The position numbers and the translations under genes were made by a program. The notes below the pieces were generated by a model. The model saw only the letters and a list, made by a program, of their open reading frames with translations, was not told the DNA's origin and ran no database searches. Below, piece after piece: positions 34,288 through 42,886 of a stretch of DNA of 64,000 nucleotides (within the stretch, counting starts at the first letter, position 1; every line of letters starts with the position of its first letter). Location of the stretch: contig NZ_CP059572.1 of NCBI RefSeq assembly GCF_019175365.1, positions 2,728,001-2,792,000 on the forward strand. Reading direction: 5' to 3'. This DNA comes from Actinomadura graeca (GTDB taxonomy: Bacteria > Actinomycetota > Actinomycetes > Streptosporangiales > Streptosporangiaceae).

Positions 34288-35324
34288 ATCGGCGGCAGTT
34301 CATCCCGGACACGGTGTGGGTCCGTTCTGCCGACGGCTGGATGATCCCTCTCCACCGCGAGGACGACCCGGAAGGGTGGGCCCGCCTCTGTGACAGCGAT
34401 GACCCGATCGTCACGCAGGTGGACGACGGCGCTGCGGAAATGGGCGCGCAGCCGACGAGTTCCAGCAGTGCTCCGTCGATCATGCGGCACATGATCGATG
34501 CGCTCGACCTGGAACCGGGGATGCGCGTGCTGGAGATCGGCACGGGAACCGGCTACAACGCGGCGATGCTCGCGAGGATCACCGGCGCCCGCAACGTGAC
34601 GACGATCGAGGTCGATCCGGAGATCGCGGACCACGCCGGGCGCGCGCTGGAGAAAGCAGGGTTCCCGGTGACGGTGATCACCGGAGACGGCGCCCTCGGC
34701 AGTCCGGAGAACGCACTGTACGACCGGGTCATCGTGACGGCCTCGGTGCGGGACGTCCCCTATGCCTGGGTGGCGCAGAGCGTCACTCACGCCCGGATCC
34801 TGATGCCGTGGGGCAGTGATCTCTACTCGGGCGGCGTTCTGCTCCCCCTGACCGTCCTTGCCGACGGCACCGCCACCGGCCGGTTCACCAGGCCCGTTTC
34901 CTTCATGCGCCTACGGGAGCAGCGGCCAAGGCATGTGCCATGGCTCGACGACGAGCGGGACGGCGACTACACCCAGAGCACCGCGAGCGAATTCCCCCAT
35001 GAGGTCTTCACACCGGGCTCGGACGCCAGGTTCGCGGTGGGAGCAGCGCTCCCCGGCGTGACCGACGGCAGGACAAGGAACCGCGACGGTGGTGAGACCT
35101 ACCGGCTGTCGCATCACCTGACCGGGTCCTGGGCGGCCTTCACCCCCTCGTCCGGTGAACACGTCGTGCGCCAGCACGGCCCGCGCCGACTCTGGGACGA
35201 GCTCCAGCAGGCCCACGCGTGGTGGCTCTACGCCGGAAAGCCGAAACCCACGCGATTCGGCCTGACGGTGACCCCCGAAACACAGACCATCTGGCTGAAT
35301 TCACCAGACACCCCAGTGCCCTGA
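34284..35324 (+). CDS. Protein-L-isoaspartate O-methyltransferase-like enzyme
   Basis: 346 residues. The PCMT core is visible: SSSSAPSIMRHMIDAL (the substrate-binding SxP region), GMRVLEIGTGTGYNAAML (SAM loop), TTIEVDPEIADHAGRAL, and ALYDRVIVTASVRDVPYAW. It is longer than housekeeping Pcm (about 200-220 residues). The extra C-terminal ~150 residues end TRFGLTVTPETQTIWLNSPD. Such extended PCMT-like proteins occur in actinomycete small-peptide modification loci. No precursor peptide is recognisable here except the coupled 45-residue zinc-motif protein. Activity on isoaspartate is probable by family; the target is unknown. Confidence 0.8.
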   Translation: MNRRQFIPDTVWVRSADGWMIPLHREDDPEGWARLCDSDDPIVTQVDDGAAEMGAQPTSSSSAPSIMRHMIDALDLEPGMRVLEIGTGTGYNAAMLARITGARNVTTIEVDPEIADHAGRALEKAGFPVTVITGDGALGSPENALYDRVIVTASVRDVPYAWVAQSVTHARILMPWGSDLYSGGVLLPLTVLADGTATGRFTRPVSFMRLREQRPRHVPWLDDERDGDYTQSTASEFPHEVFTPGSDARFAVGAALPGVTDGRTRNRDGGETYRLSHHLTGSWAAFTPSSGEHVVRQHGPRRLWDELQQAHAWWLYAGKPKPTRFGLTVTPETQTIWLNSPDTPVP

Positions 35325-35502
35325 ACCACACGCCGCACCTCAAGCACTCAGCCGAGGACATCGAGGAGCCGCCCCTCCATATGCGTGCGACTTGAACCAA
35401 AGCCCTGCACAATGCGTGACAGAACGCGGACAATGAGTTGACATCCGAAGGGGGTGTCCCAAGCACCCCCGGACCGTCGCATGGCAGAAGGCAGAGGTCC
35501 AC

Positions 35503-36882
35503 ATGCTCAAGACACAACGTCCCGCCTGGGCCATCCGGCTCCAGGAGGAGCGCGAACTGCGGGGCTGGGGCCCCTTCGACATGGCCCGCCAGCTCCTGCG
35601 CACCGTCGGCGTCGAGAACCCCTCCCTCAGCCGGGTCAGGAACATGTACCGCCAGATCCTGCGCTGGGAGAACGGCGAGAACTACCCCGGCACCTGGGCC
35701 CCGGTCTACGCCGAGACCTTCGGCATCCCCCTGCACGAACTCTACCCCGAACCACCCCCGCGGCAGTCCGAAAGACTCAACAAGAAGAAGCTGGACACAC
35801 TCGCCCAAGCAGACGTAAACGTGGAGATATCAACCCCCCTCCACGCGGGAGACGACGAGATGGAGCGTCGCGCCCTCATGCAACTGGCCGCACTTGGCAT
35901 CGGCGCCGGTGCGTTCGGCTCCACCGGAGAACCCGTCCGGCAACTGCTCGCCCAAGCGCTCGACAGCGAATCGCGCGACCTTCACGACTGGCACCTGACG
36001 GTCTCCGACCACCTGCACGCCCTCCGCACCCGGGCGCCCGCACATGTCAGCACCAGTCTCATGATCGACCTCATCGCCGCCCAGCGTCAGTTGCACGACG
36101 GAAATGATGATGCAACAGACCTACGGCGGGTCATCGCCGCGCTGTCGATACTCCACGCGAACGCGCTCACCCGTCTCGGCGACCAGGGCGCCGCGATCCA
36201 CTGGTCCCGAACAGCGCGCTCTGCAGCCGATATGTCCGGCGACCTCGACCTGCGGTTGATGGTCCGCTGCGAGGAGGCCGCCTACGGGCTCTACGGCCAG
36301 CGCGATATGGAGGGGGTGCTCTGTCTCATCGAGGACGCGGAGCGGATCGCAGGTGCCACCCCGTCCTTCTGGCTGGCCGACCTCTCAGGTACCAGGGCCA
36401 AGGCGTTGGCCCGACTCGGCAGGCTCACTGAGGCTAAGCAGGCGTTGAACACCTTCGTCGGATACGAAGGCGACGACGCCCGCACCAGCATCCTCCCCGG
36501 ACTCGCAACGGGAAGTCAGGCACCATTCGCCGAGAGCTGGGTTTACGCACACGAGGGAGACCAGGCCAAGGCGGACGCGGCCCGTGAGCTCGTCCTGTCA
36601 CGGACCCGCGACTACCAATACGGCGCCAACGTCCGGCTTCACGAGGCGCTATGCACCGTCGTCAACGGCGGAACCGACACCGGCGCCCGCCAGGCCACGC
36701 AAATCCTCGACGCCCTCCCGTCCACCCAGCAAAGCCACATGATCAACGACACCGGCCGAGCGATCCTGCAAGCCATCCCACGCGAACAACGCACCCGCCC
36801 CGCCGCACAAGACCTCCACGCCCTCCTCAACCAAAACCGCCCCAACCAGCATGACACCGTCCACACGGCAGGGCACGCGTAG
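35503..36882 (+). CDS. XRE-type regulator with tetratricopeptide-like C-terminus
   Basis: 459 residues. The N-terminal part (about 1-80) reads as a helix-turn-helix: WAIRLQEERELRGWGPFDMA, LRWENGENYPGTWAPVYAET. The remaining ~350 residues are helical hairpins with TPR-like spacing (ALSILHANALTRLGDQGAAI, CEEAAYGLYGQRDMEGVLCL, AKALARLGRLTEAKQALNTF). Regulators of this build are common in actinomycetes and are often next to small unknown operons. GCAGAGG precedes the ATG. The stop is only 70 bp before the first CRISPR repeat, so the array may have been inserted, or grown, next to this gene. Confidence 0.8.
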   Translation: MLKTQRPAWAIRLQEERELRGWGPFDMARQLLRTVGVENPSLSRVRNMYRQILRWENGENYPGTWAPVYAETFGIPLHELYPEPPPRQSERLNKKKLDTLAQADVNVEISTPLHAGDDEMERRALMQLAALGIGAGAFGSTGEPVRQLLAQALDSESRDLHDWHLTVSDHLHALRTRAPAHVSTSLMIDLIAAQRQLHDGNDDATDLRRVIAALSILHANALTRLGDQGAAIHWSRTARSAADMSGDLDLRLMVRCEEAAYGLYGQRDMEGVLCLIEDAERIAGATPSFWLADLSGTRAKALARLGRLTEAKQALNTFVGYEGDDARTSILPGLATGSQAPFAESWVYAHEGDQAKADAARELVLSRTRDYQYGANVRLHEALCTVVNGGTDTGARQATQILDALPSTQQSHMINDTGRAILQAIPREQRTRPAAQDLHALLNQNRPNQHDTVHTAGHA

Positions 36883-36952
36883 TCAACCGGGGGGCGGCTA
36901 GAAGTCAGGCGCCACTGCATTCGCGGGTACCGTCCTCAACCGCATTCTCATA

Positions 36953-38387
36953 GTGCGATTCTCGCCCGCGGGGGAAAGGCGGACGCCACCTGTTGACGAC
37001 CATTGGGACGCACCGGCCGGTATTGCGATTGCGATCCTCGCCCACCAGCGAAGGCGGGCGCCACAGGTCGGCGTACTTGCCGACGCCGGTGGTCTTGAAC
37101 CCGTTGCGATCCTCGCCCGCCAGCGAAGGCGGGCGCCACCCTGCGTCAGTTCAAGCCCATCCCCATAGACCAATGGTTGCGATCCTCGCCCGCCAGCGAA
37201 GGCGGGCGCCACTGGCGGCCGTGTCCGGCCTGCGAGATCGGCTGTGCGGTTGCGATCCTCGCCCGCCAGCGAAGGCGGGCGCCACCACTCGTCCGCCCGG
37301 GTCCGAGCCGCACCCTCGGAGCGGTTGCGATCCTCGCCCGCCAGCGAAGGCGGGCGCCACCCCCACACGGCCGCTACCATGACCCGACCCGCACGAAGTT
37401 GCGATCCTCGCCCGCCAGCGAAGGCGGGCGCCACGCTGGGCCCGGAGCCGACCTTGGCCCTGCAACGCGCCGTTGCGATCCTCGCCCGCCAGCGAAGGCG
37501 GGCGCCACCCTCGCGGCCGCCGCTCTCCAGCGGCTCGAAGAAGTTGCGATCCTCGCCCGCCAGCGAAGGCGGGCGCCACAAGGCCAGCCACGCCAGCAGG
37601 CCACCCCCCGCCGCCACGTTGCGATCCTCGCCCGCCAGCGAAGGCGGGCGCCACCCCGCGACCTGCCACCGACTCTCCACCTCGGTGACGAGGTTGCGAT
37701 CCTCGCCCGCCAGCGAAGGCGGGCGCCACTGGACGACGGGCAGGCAGTGGTGCTGATGCTGGTGGAGTTGCGATCCTCGCCCGCCAGCGAAGGCGGGCGC
37801 CACCGGCGCCCGGCGGGACGACCGTCGACAGGTCGGTGTCGGCGTTGCGATCCTCGCCCGCCAGCGAAGGCGGGCGCCACTGCCCCTGCGTGACCGCGCG
37901 CTTGGTCACCGTGGGCGTTGCGATCCTCGCCCGCCAGCGAAGGCGGGCGCCACTCAGTTACGCCACCCCCGAAATCCAGGAGCTGATCAGGTTGCGATCC
38001 TCGCCCGCCAGCGAAGGCGGGCGCCACCGGTGGCCGATCCGCATCGGGCGGCGGCGTACCTGGCGTTGCGATCCTCGCCCGCCAGCGAAGGCGGGCGCCA
38101 CCCCGTCGCCTCCACCAGGAGATAGATCCCCCGCAGGTTGCGATCCTCGCCCGCCAGCGAAGGCGGGCGCCACCGGGAGTGACCGTCCACGGCATCACGT
38201 GGGTGCGGGTTGCGATCCTCGCCCGCCAGCGAGGCGGGCGCCACTGCTCCCCCGGACGATAATCCCACCTCTCACTCAAGTTGCGATCCTCGCCCGCCAG
38301 CGAAGGCGGGCGCCACACGTGCCCGGTGTGCCTTGGGCAGGGTGCCAAGTGTTGCGATCCTCGCCCGCCAGCGAAGGCGGGCGCCAC
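36953..38387 (-). CRISPR. CRISPR array 1: 20 repeats, 19 spacers (type I-C), transcribed leftward
   Basis: Repeat length is 37 bp and spacers are 34-40 bp. On the transcribed (minus) strand the repeat begins GTGGCGCCCGCC, has a TTCGCT loop and stem partner GGCGGGCG, and ends AGGATCGCAAC. That gives the 11-nt 5' handle expected for Cas5c cutting. Repeats start at 36953, 37028, 37103, 37176, 37249, 37324, 37398, 37472, 37543, 37618, 37693, 37767, 37844, 37917, 37991, 38065, 38137, 38209, 38280 and 38351. The leftmost is clearly degenerate and the second has two changes, as expected at the leader-distal end. Repeat 18 (38209) is 36 bp, having lost one A in the loop. The leader lies to the right. 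Confidence 0.98.
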
Positions 38388-38590
38388 GGCATTTGACCTG
38401 CAAGAACTACCGAACGCACTCCATACAACACCGTTCTGAAGTTCACAAAACCGGCAAAGTGCCTCAAAAGCAGTTCGAAACCTCCCAGGGATCTTATGTC
38501 CATTGGAGGTTCCGAAGCATTGCGATACCGACGGCGACTGAGGTCCAGTGGCCCTTGGCACGGTGTGAGCCTAACGGCCAGGGAGGAGGA
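38388..38590 (-). promoter_or_regulatory. Leader of CRISPR array 1
   Basis: Sequence next to the last repeat is homologous to the flanks of arrays 2 and 3, in the same orientation. Shared blocks include TGAAGTTCACA, CCGGCAAAG, TTCCGAAGCAT, GATACCGACGGCGAC and GTGTGAGCCTAACGGCCAG. Conservation of about 200 bp beside three arrays identifies it as the leader, where transcription starts and new spacers would be inserted. Confidence 0.85.
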
Positions 38591-38830
38591 GGTGACCTGG
38601 AGATGATTGTGTCGTTCAAGCTCTTGCGGTGTCCACGGAGCCGACAAGCAGGAAGGACGAACCGCCATCGCCAGCACCACCGTCACCGACCTCAATCCTC
38701 CACCGGCTCAGCACACCCCTGGTAGTAGCCGATGAGACGGCCGACGACGCTGAGCGCGCTCCTGCCCTCCCGTCCACCTCCACAATGACCCCGTTGTGAA
38801 CGGCGAGCCTCACACGGGTTCGTTGACGGG

Positions 38831-39013
38831 CTACGCAGGCGGATTGAAACGGGACACGACAGGCTCACTCCAGCGCAGTGGACTGGCGCCGAGAATCTCG
38901 ATGACCTCGGTGACGGTGAACTCGACCAGCCGCTGGGCGCCGGGCACCGCCGCAGCGTGCGCAGGGTCCCAGTCGGCACGCGCGGTGCCGGACAGGTGCA
39001 GAACGGCGCCAGT
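38831..39013 (-). pseudogene. 3'-end fragment of a PNPOx-family gene
   Basis: The minus strand encodes AVLHLSGTAR, then DWDPAHAAAVPGAQRLVE and FTVTEVIEILGASPLRW up to a TAG at 38831-38833. This is the same as the end of the complete gene at 46716-47615. Upstream of 39013 the similarity is lost and there is no start, so it is a truncated duplicate, not a gene. Confidence 0.85.
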
Positions 39014-39148
39014 GAGCAGAGTTGCGGTGGATAGGTGTCTGCCATGCGAGGCCCCGGGTTGAAGTGCCCTGGATGTGCCCTGCCGGGATGGCTTCGGGAA
39101 CTCTTGGGGATGCGGTTGGCAGGCCCCGAAATACTTTCGCCTGCCGGG

Positions 39149-39676
39149 CTACAGGCGTGTGGCGGCGAACAGCAGGGCCGCCATGCTGGTGCCGCTGACG
39201 ATCTCTCCGGCCTCGACGAGGCCGGAGATCTCTTTAAGCGGAATCCACTCGATGCGTTCGGCCTCCCAATCCTCGGCTGGAGGACCGACGTGGGTGGCGC
39301 TGGCGGACCAGAAGATGTGGTGCCGGGAGTCGGAGATCCCTGGTGTGGGATGCACGACCGTCAAGGGATGCAGGGGGCCGGGACGCCAGCCGGTCTCTTC
39401 CTCGACCTCACGCGCAGCGGCGGCCGCGGGAGTCTCCTCGTTGCGGATCCCGCCGATCGGTATCTCCCAGCTCCAGGCGTCGGTGATGAAGCGGTGCCGC
39501 CACTCCAGGAGCACTCGCCGCTGAGCGTCCAGCACAACGGCGCCTGCGCCGCCGGTGCGGGACCGGATGACCCGGTGCTCCAGATGCCGTCCACCGGTGA
39601 TCTCTACGTCGGCGAGGCGTATGTCGAGCCACGGATCGGTGTAGAGCGGCTTTTCGGAGTGGACCTTCCAGCGCAC
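39149..39676 (-). CDS. NUDIX hydrolase (ADP-ribose pyrophosphatase-like)
   Basis: 175 residues. A complete NUDIX box is present: GGIRNEETPAAAAAREVEEE with TGW following, fitting GX5EX7REUXEEXGU. The flanking strands AVVLDAQRRVLLEWRHR and ITDAWSWEIPIGG fit the ADP-ribose/NDP-sugar group. It hydrolyses a nucleoside diphosphate linked to another group. The GTG start has GGGAG seven bases upstream. It lies 41 bp downstream of the TPR regulator gene on the same strand, so the two are probably one transcript. The substrate is not evident. Confidence 0.88.
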   Translation of the reverse strand: MRWKVHSEKPLYTDPWLDIRLADVEITGGRHLEHRVIRSRTGGAGAVVLDAQRRVLLEWRHRFITDAWSWEIPIGGIRNEETPAAAAAREVEEETGWRPGPLHPLTVVHPTPGISDSRHHIFWSASATHVGPPAEDWEAERIEWIPLKEISGLVEAGEIVSGTSMAALLFAATRL

Positions 39677-39717
39677 AGGCGAGCTCCCTCATTTCGATGG
39701 CGCGGCTCGCTCGTACG

Positions 39718-41046
39718 CTACTGCTCGCTTTGTGTCTGAAGCTGGGCGCGTCCCCGAAAGGCGCGTACGTCACTAGTGTCATAGGGGGCGAGCGCGCGAG
39801 CGAGGCCGGTCACGCGGTCATGGATACGGCCAGACTCCATACCCTCGGTGAGGTCCAGCATTCGATGCCCGGTCGCGGCGGCCCCCTCGGCGTTGCCGCG
39901 CTCCCCCTGGACGTGCGCGAGGGTCGCGAGCCGGTGCGCCTGCCCCCGCAGATGCGTCCCTTCCGAGGCTCGAACCGACTCTTCCGCGTAGGTCTGCGCG
40001 GCAGCCAGGTCCCCAAGGCGACGCAGGACATCGGCGTGCTGGGTCTCCACCAGGCCGGGCTGGACGTAGCCGGTCTCCGGCGGCTCGTCCTCCGGCCTGA
40101 TCTGGATCTGCTCTGCCTTCGTCATGTGCTGGTGACTACTGGAGGTATCGCCAATCCGCGCATATGCCCTGGCCTGCAACGTGTGCAGGTCCACGGCCAG
40201 GGCGGGGGACAAATGACCATGAGCGCCGCGCAGCGCCGTCTGGGCGTACTGGAGGACGCGTCGATACTCACCCTGGTACATCGCCTGGTTCGCCAGCAGG
40301 GCCAGGCAGTAACCTCCGAACCCACGGCGTCCTGAAGCTTTGGCCATCCGCAGCGCGAACAGCAAATACCGCTGCGCAAGGGCCTGGCGGTCGGCGTCGT
40401 AGGCGGAGATGCCGGCGAGTGCGACGAGTCCGCCGGTTGCGCGTAGCAGCTCGCGGCCGGTGCTGTCGCTGTAGCCACCACGGATTAGTGGTCCGACCTG
40501 GTCGTGCAGGTAGGCGACGATCCGAGGCCGTACCGGGATGCCGCCGACCCGGCGGTACATCTGTTCGTAGCGGTCGCGGGCGGCACGCACCCGTGCCACA
40601 TCGCTTCGGCCGACAGCGCGCGGCCCGTGATGTGACACATCGGTGTCATCGGGTGGGTTCTCCCATGCAAAGACAGGGGCCGTCGAGGCGGGGCCGACGA
40701 GAGGCCGAGTCCGCTCGACCGCGTCGCTGCGAAGGTGGTCCCCGCGCCACAGCGCGGTGGCCTGGTCGATCGCCGCCCGGAGTGGCGTATCCGAGAGGTC
40801 TCGGTAACCGCCACGGTCCATGCCGATGTCGGCGAAGGTGAGCGTCCGGCCGACCGCCGAGCCCAACACTTGGCAGATAAGGCGAGGCGCCTCGCCACGC
40901 GGGATGGCGTTGTCTCGCACCCAGCGTCGCACAGAGGCATGGTCGTAGCGGGTGGAGCGGCCCTGGTTTAAGCGACTGGCCAGACCGGCGTAGGACATGC
41001 CGGCCTCGTCGATCAGGGCGTCTAGAAGCAAGTTGGCCTCTGCCAC
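39718..41046 (-). CDS. Tetratricopeptide-repeat regulator with N-terminal helix-turn-helix
   Basis: 442 residues. The first ~70 residues read as an atypical HTH (LDALIDEAGMSYAGLASRLN, YDHASVRRWVRDNAIPRGEA). A linker with ENPPDDTDVSHH follows. The rest is helical repeats (GGYCLALLANQAMYQGEYRR, AVDLHTLQARAYARIGDTSS, HADVLRRLGDLAAAQTYAEE). This type is frequent in actinomycetes and similar in build to the regulator at 35503, though the two have clearly diverged. An 9-3-9 inverted repeat 71 bp upstream of its start may be its own operator. The downstream NUDIX gene is a likely co-transcribed target. Confidence 0.8.
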   Translation of the reverse strand: MAEANLLLDALIDEAGMSYAGLASRLNQGRSTRYDHASVRRWVRDNAIPRGEAPRLICQVLGSAVGRTLTFADIGMDRGGYRDLSDTPLRAAIDQATALWRGDHLRSDAVERTRPLVGPASTAPVFAWENPPDDTDVSHHGPRAVGRSDVARVRAARDRYEQMYRRVGGIPVRPRIVAYLHDQVGPLIRGGYSDSTGRELLRATGGLVALAGISAYDADRQALAQRYLLFALRMAKASGRRGFGGYCLALLANQAMYQGEYRRVLQYAQTALRGAHGHLSPALAVDLHTLQARAYARIGDTSSSHQHMTKAEQIQIRPEDEPPETGYVQPGLVETQHADVLRRLGDLAAAQTYAEESVRASEGTHLRGQAHRLATLAHVQGERGNAEGAAATGHRMLDLTEGMESGRIHDRVTGLARALAPYDTSDVRAFRGRAQLQTQSEQ

Positions 41047-41570
41047 GACATACCTTCCCTCGTCACCGGCAGTGTAGGAGCGACCTCTGTGCGTGTTGAA
41101 GCGCTCGCCGAATTTTGTTTCACACCCCGTGTGAAACGCGTGTCAGGGAGCACCTCGGTTCACACCTGCCCGCTGGCACTAGAAGCGGCTTTCCTGGATC
41201 CACCCCCGATTTGGAGGGAGGACATGGCTGCTTCTCGACGAGACATCCGACGCACGGGGTGGTCGCTCTGGGCGGAAGGCCGGCCAGCGGAAGGCCGGCC
41301 AGGAGAAGCTCAGACACTCTAGGCGACACGCCTCAGGTTCCTGACCAAGTCAGAGATGCGCGGGCCTGGTTCACACACCTCGCGCGGCTACCGAGGCGGG
41401 GGCTACGCGCTCAGCTTGATGAGCAGGAGATCCTCGCCGCTCGGATCCTCGAACCAGCGAGACAGCAGTCGTGCGGGTCACGTGACCCGCAAACGCAGCA
41501 ATCAATAGGGCGGCTCCGGACGCGGTGATCTCACCCACCGGCCGGGGCCTGACCGAAAGGCACTTCGGCT
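41047..41570. other. Intergenic region, no convincing gene
   Basis: It separates the divergent regulator (left) and small-gene chain (right). Besides the 41117 dyad it has a tandem 15-bp repeat GGAAGGCCGGCCAGC/G (about 41276-41305) and a perfect 18-bp palindrome GCGGGTCACGTGACCCGC at 41473-41490. The palindrome lies about 80 bp before the chain and is a possible operator. A short minus-strand reading (SRWFEDPSGEDLLLIKLSA, ending near 41410) looks like the tail of a lost gene, but has no start. Confidence 0.5.
41117..41137. promoter_or_regulatory. Perfect inverted repeat upstream of the TPR regulator
   Basis: GTTTCACAC, CCC, GTGTGAAAC: 9-bp arms with a 3-bp centre. It lies in an AT-richer patch (AATTTTGTTTC) 71 bp before the regulator start at 41046. 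A half-site GGTTCACAC recurs at 41158 and GGTTCACACAC near 41368. The symmetry and position suggest an operator for a dimeric HTH protein, most simply autoregulation. Confidence 0.55.
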
Positions 41571-41834
41571 ATGGGCAAGGTACAGCAGCCGCCGGGAGCG
41601 GACGCCGTACGGGAGTGGAAGGCGGCGTTGCGGGAGGAGTTCCCGGGCTGGTCGATCATCCACACCACCGACACCGGCCGGTGGTGGGCGACGCGGCCGA
41701 CCGGGCGTACCGAGGGACGCGGCCCCTTCGGGGGGCGGCCGGCGAGCGAGTTGGACGCCGACACCGCCGAGGGGCTGCGCGAGAACCTGCGCGAGGTCAC
41801 CGACGCCGAGGCCGACGGGAGGCCCGCGTGGTGA
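41571..41834 (+). CDS. Small hypothetical protein, first of an overlapping chain
   Basis: 87 residues: MGKVQQPPGADAVREWKAAL, then EEFPGWSIIHTTDTGRWWAT. It is acidic at the C-terminus. The motif EFPGW-x-I recurs in the next protein (GEFPGWQIEG), so the two are related or act on the same target. GAAAGG precedes the ATG. The stop overlaps the next GTG as GTGA. No family recognised; the position next to XRE/TPR regulators is typical of uncharacterised actinomycete cassettes. Confidence 0.65.
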   Translation: MGKVQQPPGADAVREWKAALREEFPGWSIIHTTDTGRWWATRPTGRTEGRGPFGGRPASELDADTAEGLRENLREVTDAEADGRPAW

Positions 41835-42256
41835 GCGGGCACGAGGCGGTCATCCGCGCGATGGGCGGGGAGTTCCCCGGCTGGCAGATCGAGGGCAGTG
41901 ACGACGCGCTCGGCATCGACTGGCAGGCCGGCCGTCCGCCGGCGCCGGACCACGGCGGGATCGTCGCGACTTACGCCGACAGCCTCCTGGTGCTTCGGAA
42001 ACTGCTGGAGGCGGCGCAGGACCGCGACCACCGGCTGGCGGTGCGGACGCTGGCCGCCAGGCTGGGCGAGCGCGGCGTCACCGTCCGCACCTACCAGGCC
42101 AACTTGATCGTCACCGGGCCGGACGAGCGGGAGCTGATCGTCATCTGCGGGCGCGCGGTGTTCAGGTGGGCGATGGGCGAGGAGATCGGGCCCGTCACCG
42201 GCATGGACCGCGCGGTGCAGGACGTCGCCGACGCCGCGAAGGCGGGCTCGTCGTGA
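41831..42256 (+). CDS. Small hypothetical protein, second of the chain
   Basis: 141 residues with two visible parts: an EFPGWQIEGSDDALGIDW start similar to its neighbour, and a C-terminal part LGERGVTVRTYQANLIVTGP with DERELIVICGRAVFRWAMGE. The start GTG overlaps the previous stop (GTGA) and its stop overlaps the next start the same way, so translation is coupled. No signal or membrane helix. Function unknown. Confidence 0.65.
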   Translation: MSGHEAVIRAMGGEFPGWQIEGSDDALGIDWQAGRPPAPDHGGIVATYADSLLVLRKLLEAAQDRDHRLAVRTLAARLGERGVTVRTYQANLIVTGPDERELIVICGRAVFRWAMGEEIGPVTGMDRAVQDVADAAKAGSS

Positions 42257-42690
42257 GCGCGCCGATCCCGCCGGACGCCCCGTTCACCCCGCTCGCCCTG
42301 ACGTCCGGCCATCAGGCGCCGACGCGGTTCCCGGGCCGGGTGCGGCACTGGCGCGGCGAGGCCACCGGCCGCTACTGGGCGCTGGTGCCCTGGCCCTGGA
42401 ACGACGTGGGCTACCGGCTGGTCGAGGGCGTGACCCTGGACGACCTGGCCGAACAGGTCGAGCAGCTGCTGGAAAGCATCGCCGCGCGGGGCGGCGGCGT
42501 GCCAGGAGCCGGGGGCGGCGCCGCAGCAGCCGCGCCGCCCCTTCCCACCGGGCACGGGGCCCGGGCCGTCGCGGCCTGCTCACCCGGGCCGTCGCGCGGC
42601 GCCCGGCCGGGCCACCACCCCCAGGCCCCGGTCCCGGCGCCGCGCGGCGCGGCCCCCGTCACCGCAGGGGGCACTGGTGCGCGTCTATGA
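42253..42690 (+). CDS. Small hypothetical protein, third of the chain
   Basis: 145 residues. The first ~85 are ordered and tryptophan-rich (VRHWRGEATGRYWALVPWPW, NDVGYRLVEGVTLDDLAEQV). The last ~60 are Pro/Gly/Ala-rich and low in complexity, and may be unstructured or the result of a frame change. GTG start overlaps the previous stop. No family recognised. Confidence 0.6.
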   Translation: MSAPIPPDAPFTPLALTSGHQAPTRFPGRVRHWRGEATGRYWALVPWPWNDVGYRLVEGVTLDDLAEQVEQLLESIAARGGGVPGAGGGAAAAAPPLPTGHGARAVAACSPGPSRGARPGHHPQAPVPAPRGAAPVTAGGTGARL

Positions 42691-42886
42691 GGCCGGACCC
42701 CTGGAAGACCCGGTAGCGGGAGCCTGGACGTGGTGGTGGCTGCTGGGCACCCCCCGACACGTCTACCCGATGGTCGTATGGCCGACGCCGCAGAGCGGGG
42801 CCGCAGCCAGCCGTACGACGGCGTCGCGGCGGGAGGACCCCTCCTCCCGCCGCCGCGCGACCCTCCCGCAGGAGCAGGCCCGGTGA
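42677..42886 (+). CDS. Small hypothetical protein, fourth of the chain
   Basis: 69 residues beginning MRVYEAGPLEDPVAGAWTWW, with a W-rich centre and a basic, serine/arginine-rich tail (SRREDPSSRRRATLPQEQAR). It overlaps the previous gene by 14 bp and the next by the GTGA pattern. Reading support is mainly the continuous coupling. It may be a truncated form of a longer protein. Confidence 0.5.
   Translation: MRVYEAGPLEDPVAGAWTWWWLLGTPRHVYPMVVWPTPQSGAAASRTTASRREDPSSRRRATLPQEQAR

Larger units (their letters stand above)
38388..39013. repeat. First copy of a ~625-bp duplication (other copy 46275-46898)
   Basis: The stretch is nearly identical to 46275-46898 (over 95 percent by eye in its right two thirds, no indels over the last 440 bp). 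It comprises the CRISPR leader, about 240 bp of non-coding DNA and the last ~60 codons of a PNPOx-family gene. Homology stops abruptly at 39013/46898. Direct orientation of the copies would allow recombination across the 7.9-kb interval. Confidence 0.9.

Noticed and set aside
36898..38561. Open frames through CRISPR array 1 giving repeated WRPPSLAGEDRN or RSSPASEGGRH peptides
   Set aside because: They are translations of the 37-bp repeat in different frames. The periodicity equals repeat plus spacer and there is no ribosome site.
38276..38695. An open frame in the leader of array 1 (MRSVTVVLAMAVRP...), partly kept at array 3
   Set aside because: The frame is not kept at array 2 and at array 3 it breaks within the leader. 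Conservation is explained by duplication of a non-coding leader.
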